A stretch of DNA of 64,000 nucleotides from Rhodococcoides kyotonense (GTDB lineage Bacteria > Actinomycetota > Actinomycetes > Mycobacteriales > Mycobacteriaceae): assembly GCF_900188125.1 (NCBI RefSeq), contig NZ_FZOW01000004.1, positions 124,001 to 188,000 of the forward strand. Reading direction: 5' to 3'. The notes under the pieces were generated by a model. That model did not search any database. It was not told the DNA's origin and was given only the letters and a program-made list of their open reading frames with translations. Made by a program: the position numbers and the translations under genes. Shown piece by piece: positions 60,439 to 64,000 of this stretch; position 1 is the first letter of the stretch, and each line of letters opens with the position of its first letter.

Positions 60439-60455
60439 TTCGAATCACGCTAACG
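60439..60455. promoter_or_regulatory. Partial ATCA-N3-TGAT site upstream of the second ssuA
   Basis: TTCGAATCACGCTAACGC keeps the left half GAATCA-CGC-T but the right half is degraded. It lies about 45 bases before the second ssuA-like start, suggesting an internal promoter in the operon. Confidence 0.4.
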
Positions 60456-60498
60456 CAAACTGTTGTGGCGCTTGCCGCATCCGGGGTTTGCTGGGTCG

Positions 60499-61587
60499 AT
60501 GCGTACATTCCTGGCAAGCCGAAGATCGACTCGCAAGGCCGCAGTAGCCGTCGCTTCACTCTTCCTCGCAGTCGGCGCCCTCTCCGGCTGCGCCACCGAC
60601 GACACCCCCGACAACGCCCTGGCATCCGACGCTCCACTGCCCACCGAGATTCCCGCAGGCACCAAGCTGGTCATCGCGGACCAGTCGGAGTTCCAGCAGT
60701 CCGTACTGAAGGCATCGGGTGAGCTGGACAAGCTCCCGTTCGAGTACGAGTTCGCGAACTTCGTCGGCGGGCCTGCCATTCTCGAAGCCTTCCGTGCTGG
60801 TGCAGCCGATGTCGCACGCGTCGGCGATACTCCTCCGATCCAGGCTCTCATCGCAGGCCAGGACGTTCCGATCATCCACTCGACGCAATCCAACCCGGAC
60901 AACACGCGCCTCGCCGTTGCGGCCGATCGAGACATCACGACACTGGCAGATCTGAAGGGCAAGAAGATCGCCTATGCCGAAGGAACGGCCCAGCAGGCAA
61001 TCGTTCTACGTGCGCTGGCGAAAGCAGGACTGAGCACCGAGGACGTCGAACTGACTCGGTTGCAGCTGTCCGAATTCCCCGACGCCATCCGCACCGGTCA
61101 GGTCGATGTAGCGCCGCTGAACGAGCCGAATCTGACCCGCTTCCTGAACAATCCGGGTACGACGGTCATCGACACATCCGAATCCGGTGGAACGTCGACC
61201 GGGCTGTCCTACCTGTACGCGCGCAGTGAAGCGATCCAGGATCCAGCGAAAGCTGCAGCGCTACAAGCGTATATAACAGCGTTCACGCGAGCAGTGCAGT
61301 GGTCCAACGACAATCCGGAACAGTGGCTGCAGAGCTACTACGTCGAGAACCAGGGTCTGACGCCCGAAGACGGCCAGCGAATCGTCGATTCGCTCGGACC
61401 GTACGTCTTCCCGACGCTCGACGACGCTCTCGTCCAGCGCCAGCAGGACACGATCGACGTCATCGACGACGCGGGCGAACTGCCGAAATCCGTCGAAGCC
61501 TCCGACGGGTTCGATCTCCGATTCGCCGACGTCGGCACCACGACCGTCGAGGAAGTGGGCGGCGCGACCACCAGGAGCGAAGGCTGA
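60499..61587 (+). CDS. ssuA: Sulfonate/nitrate/taurine-type ABC binding lipoprotein
   Basis: This 362-residue protein has a basic start, a hydrophobic core and lipobox ALSGC with Cys31. The mature part has the SsuA fold: LVIADQSEFQQSVLKASGEL, AILEAFRAGAADVARVGDTP, ITTLADLKGKKIAYAEGTAQ and QVDVAPLNEPNLTRFLNN. It differs clearly from the ssuA-like protein at 54 kb, so the two systems probably bind different sulfonates. The ATG at 60499 precedes the signal peptide directly. Its stop overlaps the permease start (TGATG). Confidence 0.9.
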   Translation: MRTFLASRRSTRKAAVAVASLFLAVGALSGCATDDTPDNALASDAPLPTEIPAGTKLVIADQSEFQQSVLKASGELDKLPFEYEFANFVGGPAILEAFRAGAADVARVGDTPPIQALIAGQDVPIIHSTQSNPDNTRLAVAADRDITTLADLKGKKIAYAEGTAQQAIVLRALAKAGLSTEDVELTRLQLSEFPDAIRTGQVDVAPLNEPNLTRFLNNPGTTVIDTSESGGTSTGLSYLYARSEAIQDPAKAAALQAYITAFTRAVQWSNDNPEQWLQSYYVENQGLTPEDGQRIVDSLGPYVFPTLDDALVQRQQDTIDVIDDAGELPKSVEASDGFDLRFADVGTTTVEEVGGATTRSEG

Positions 61588-62435
61588 TGGCGACCACGAC
61601 ACCGGCACGCACCAGACCTACGGCGCCGACGTCGGCGCTGAAGAAGCGAAAGACGAAGCGTCGCAGACTCGGTCCCGGTAAGGCCATTCCGTACGGCCTG
61701 GCCATCGGGCCGGTACTGCTACTCGTCGCGTGGATCGCGGCGTCGGCGGCGGGTGTTCTCGACTCCGAGACCCTGCCCGCGCCGTGGACCATCGTCGAGG
61801 CGGCCCGCGACCTGATCGAGGACGGCCGACTGCAGAGCAATCTGCTCACGTCGCTGCAACGTGCCGTGATCTCCCTCGTCGTCGGCGTCGTGATCGGTGT
61901 GGTTCTCGCACTGGTCTCGGGGCTGTCGCGGCTCGGAGAATCACTGCTGGACGGCCCGATTCAGATCAAGCGTGCCATCCCGACGCTCGCGCTGATCCCA
62001 CTGTTCATCGTGTGGTTCGGCATCGGCGAGTCGATGAAGATCATCGTGATCACGACGAGCGTGCTGATCCCCGTGTACATCAACACGCACGCTCAGTTGC
62101 GCGGTGTGGACAGTCGATACGTCGAACTCGCCGAGACGGTCGGGCTGTCGCGCTGGCAGTTCGTTCGCAAAATCGCGCTGCCTGGAGCGCTTCCCGGATT
62201 CTTCACCGGACTGCGTATGGCAGTGACCATTTCGTGGTTGGCCTTGGTCGTCGTCGAGCAGGTCAACGCGACGAGTGGCATCGGATATCTGATGACGCAA
62301 GCTCGAACCTACGGCCAGATCGACATCATCGTCGTCGGCCTCGTCGTCTACGCGATCTTCGGTCTCGTGGGCGACATCGCAGTGCGACGAGTGGAGAGGA
62401 GGGCACTGTCATGGCGACAGACCCTGGGCGGCTAG
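61587..62435 (+). CDS. ssuC: Sulfonate-type ABC importer permease
   Basis: This 282-residue membrane protein has a basic tail of 35 residues (ALKKRKTKRRRLG) and six helices of the SsuC type. KRAIPTLALIPLFIVWFGIG, ELAETVGLSRWQFVRKIALP and VVEQVNATSGIGYLMTQART are diagnostic. The ATG shares a base with the ssuA stop. Its last 25 bases overlap the next gene, which has its own strong ribosome-binding site inside this one. Confidence 0.93.
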   Translation: MATTTPARTRPTAPTSALKKRKTKRRRLGPGKAIPYGLAIGPVLLLVAWIAASAAGVLDSETLPAPWTIVEAARDLIEDGRLQSNLLTSLQRAVISLVVGVVIGVVLALVSGLSRLGESLLDGPIQIKRAIPTLALIPLFIVWFGIGESMKIIVITTSVLIPVYINTHAQLRGVDSRYVELAETVGLSRWQFVRKIALPGALPGFFTGLRMAVTISWLALVVVEQVNATSGIGYLMTQARTYGQIDIIVVGLVVYAIFGLVGDIAVRRVERRALSWRQTLGG

Positions 62436-63154
62436 AAAGTGGCAGCAGAGTAGTCCGGGCAAGCGCGCTGACGAGGGGGTTCGGCGATCGCGTCGTACTC
62501 GATTCTCTCGATCTCGACATTGCTCGCGGCGAATTCGTCGCTTTGTTGGGCCGCAGCGGTTCCGGCAAGAGCACCCTGCTGCGGGCACTCGCCGAACTCG
62601 ATTACGACGTGCTCGGATCCGGCGACCTGGAGGTCCCGGAGAATCGATCGGTGGTCTTCCAGGACTCCCGACTGCTCCCGTGGGCGCGGGTTCTCGACAA
62701 CGTCGTTCTGGGATTGCCCGGCCGCGATGCGCTCGACCGCGGCAAGGCAGCCCTGGCCGAGGTCGGACTCGCCGGACGCGAGAAGGCCTGGCCGAAAGAG
62801 CTTTCCGGTGGCGAGCAGCAACGCGTCGCGCTGGCTCGGTCTCTCGTCCGGGAGCCGGAACTTCTGCTCGCCGACGAGCCGTTCGGCGCGCTCGACGCGC
62901 TCACCCGTATCCGCATGCACGCCCTGCTGCGCGAACTGTGCGCCAAGCACACTCCCGCAGTTCTGTTCATCACGCACGACGTCGACGAAGCCCTGCTACT
63001 CGCCGACCGTGTGCTGGTCCTCGACTCCGGTCGCATCGTGTCCGATCGCCGGGTCGACCTCGATTCGCCTCGCCGACAAGGGGACCCGAAGTTCACCGAC
63101 CGACGCGAGGCCCTACTGACGGCCCTCGGCGCATTCGAAGGAGTATCAGCGTGA
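62411..63154 (+). CDS. ssuB: Sulfonate-type ABC importer ATPase
   Basis: This 247-residue protein has Walker A GRSGSGKST near residues 48-56, VVFQDSRLLPWARVLDNVVL with the SRLLPW of SsuB-type ATPases, LSGGEQQRVALARSL, LLADEPFGALDALTRIR and the switch LFITHDVDEALLLADRV. The ATG at 62411-62413 has GAGGAGGG upstream, within the permease gene. It powers the second ssu-type importer. Its TGA overlaps the GTG of the following monooxygenase gene. Confidence 0.93.
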   Translation: MATDPGRLESGSRVVRASALTRGFGDRVVLDSLDLDIARGEFVALLGRSGSGKSTLLRALAELDYDVLGSGDLEVPENRSVVFQDSRLLPWARVLDNVVLGLPGRDALDRGKAALAEVGLAGREKAWPKELSGGEQQRVALARSLVREPELLLADEPFGALDALTRIRMHALLRELCAKHTPAVLFITHDVDEALLLADRVLVLDSGRIVSDRRVDLDSPRRQGDPKFTDRREALLTALGAFEGVSA

Positions 63155-64000
63155 CCCGATCTCTGCATTTCAACGCGTTCCTGATGACGACCGGTCATCA
63201 CGAGTCCTCGTGGCGCCTCGAACGCTCCAACGCGTTGGCCGGCACCGATATCAAGCACTACCAACGGCTGGCCCAGATCGCCGAACAAGGGAAGTTCGAT
63301 TCGATCTTCTTCGCGGACAGCCCTCAGTTGGTCGCCGACGTGGGGCGCCGGCCGTCGGGCAATCTCGAGCCGTTGCAGATCCTGACGGCGGTGTCGACGG
63401 TCACCGAGAAGATCGGTCTGGTCGCCACTGCCACGACGAGCTACAACGAACCGTTCAATCTCGCACGGGCTTTCGCGTCGCTCGATCACATCTCGGGCGG
63501 ACGCGCGGGGTGGAACATCGTCACCACGGCAGGTCTCGACGCCGCACAGAACTTCAATCTCGACACGCTGCCGAATCACGGTGACCGTTATGCGAGGGCC
63601 GCCGAGTTCGTCGACGTCGCGCAGAAGCTCTGGGACAGTTGGGATGACGACGCGATCGTCGCCGACAAGGACGCGGGCGTGTGGGGCGACAACAACCGTG
63701 TCCGGACCGTCGACCATCGGGGTGAGTACTTCAGTGTGCGTGGGCCGCTGAACGTGCCACGCCCCATTCAGGGGTATCCGCTTCTGGTGCAAGCAGGTTC
63801 GTCGGAGGACGGCAAGGTGCTCGCGTCGAAGTACGCCGAGGCGGTGTTCACTGCGCAGCAGACCATCGAGGATGCGCGAGAGTTCTATCTGGACCTCAAG
63901 CGACGCACCATCGAGGCCGGTAGGGACCCCGACCACATCAAGATCCTGCCGGGCATCGTTCCCGTCATCGGTTCGACCGAATCCGAGGCACGGGCGCTCG
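63151..64000 (+). CDS. NtaA/SnaA/DszA-family FMNH2-dependent monooxygenase (cut by window edge)
   Basis: The first 283 codons of this gene are present. [55 protein letters not shown] and QGYPLLVQAGSSEDGKVLAS place it firmly in the nitrilotriacetate-monooxygenase branch. The GTG at 63151-63153 overlaps the ssuB stop as GTGA, with AAGGAG eight bases before it. It ends the second ssu-type operon as far as seen and probably plays the SsuD-like desulfonating role, with reduced FMN from a separate reductase. The rest of the gene is beyond the window. Confidence 0.9.
   Translation, partial: MTRSLHFNAFLMTTGHHESSWRLERSNALAGTDIKHYQRLAQIAEQGKFDSIFFADSPQLVADVGRRPSGNLEPLQILTAVSTVTEKIGLVATATTSYNEPFNLARAFASLDHISGGRAGWNIVTTAGLDAAQNFNLDTLPNHGDRYARAAEFVDVAQKLWDSWDDDAIVADKDAGVWGDNNRVRTVDHRGEYFSVRGPLNVPRPIQGYPLLVQAGSSEDGKVLASKYAEAVFTAQQTIEDAREFYLDLKRRTIEAGRDPDHIKILPGIVPVIGSTESEARAL

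Noticed and set aside
58943..60637. Minus-strand frame opposite the FAD/NAD(P)-binding gene
   Set aside because: It is Arg-rich antisense, while the plus strand has a Rossmann motif and a riboswitch directly upstream.
62602..63936. Minus-strand frame opposite ssuB and the last monooxygenase gene
   Set aside because: The plus strand encodes an intact ATPase and a family-typical monooxygenase with coupled starts.
1..64000. tRNA, rRNA, CRISPR array, insertion sequence or prophage
   Set aside because: I saw no tRNA cloverleaf, rRNA core sequence, regularly spaced repeat array, transposase or integrase frame.

Overview
The window is high-GC actinobacterial DNA. Short mycolic-actinomycete-style operons, many GTG starts, stop/start overlaps of the ATGA and GTGA type, an Stf0 sulfotransferase, tandem DUF427 and single-chain double-ATPase peptide importers fit a Rhodococcus or close relative. 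No rRNA, tRNA, CRISPR array, phage gene or transposase was seen. Almost everything concerns getting sulfur in and out of organic molecules, so I read the window as a sulfur-scavenging island of at least 60 kb that is cut at both ends inside flavin monooxygenase genes.

Layout. At 0-8 kb lie a partial luciferase-like (LLM) monooxygenase, a single-domain rhodanese, a sulfate-activation/sulfation operon (stf0-cysD-cysNC, a decayed P-loop gene, a GNAT gene) and a divergent sulfatase / formylglycine-generating-enzyme pair. At 7.9-9.7 kb lie an FKBP lipoprotein and an aminotransferase. At 9.7-26.9 kb there are two minus-strand operons, each with a peptide-type ABC importer (binding protein, two permeases, fused double ATPase) and one or two LLM monooxygenases. 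The second also carries an Rrf2 regulator, an acyl-CoA-dehydrogenase-like flavoenzyme, a CitE-like lyase and a flavin reductase-rhodanese fusion. At 27.1-32.2 kb is a plus-strand importer operon without an enzyme. At 32.2-44.3 kb is a 12 kb minus-strand operon with a fourth importer, a LysR regulator, an acyl-CoA-dehydrogenase-like flavoenzyme, two LLM monooxygenases and two aldo/keto reductases.

At 44.7-51.1 kb are small units: dodecin, a GNAT and nitroreductase-like pair, a stand-alone winged-helix regulator, tandem DUF427, a TauE/SafE exporter, and an APH-like/uridine-kinase-like pair. At 51.2-52.2 kb are a TauD-like dioxygenase lacking the canonical metal-binding Asp, a 34-residue Cys-containing ORF and a gutted binding-protein gene. 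At 52.5-58.3 kb is an ssu-type operon that includes a fumarate-reductase-like flavoprotein and a two-cluster ferredoxin. At 58.4-64 kb is a second, divergent ssu-type operon whose first gene lies behind a SAM riboswitch.

How it works together (inference): importers bring in sulfonates, thioethers or sulfur-containing peptides. FMNH2-dependent LLM and DszC/SfnB-like enzymes break C-S bonds using reduced flavin from the SsuE-like reductase, with dodecin as a possible flavin buffer. Rhodanese and TauE/SafE proteins handle released sulfur, and CysDNC can reactivate sulfate. Ten intergenic copies of an ATCA-N3-TGAT palindrome (one with a shorter spacer, some with one degenerate half) lie before the first genes of the organosulfur units but not before the sulfate/sulfate-ester genes. 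This suggests one shared regulator for the scavenging part. I assigned frames, starts and motifs by eye; no database search was possible.
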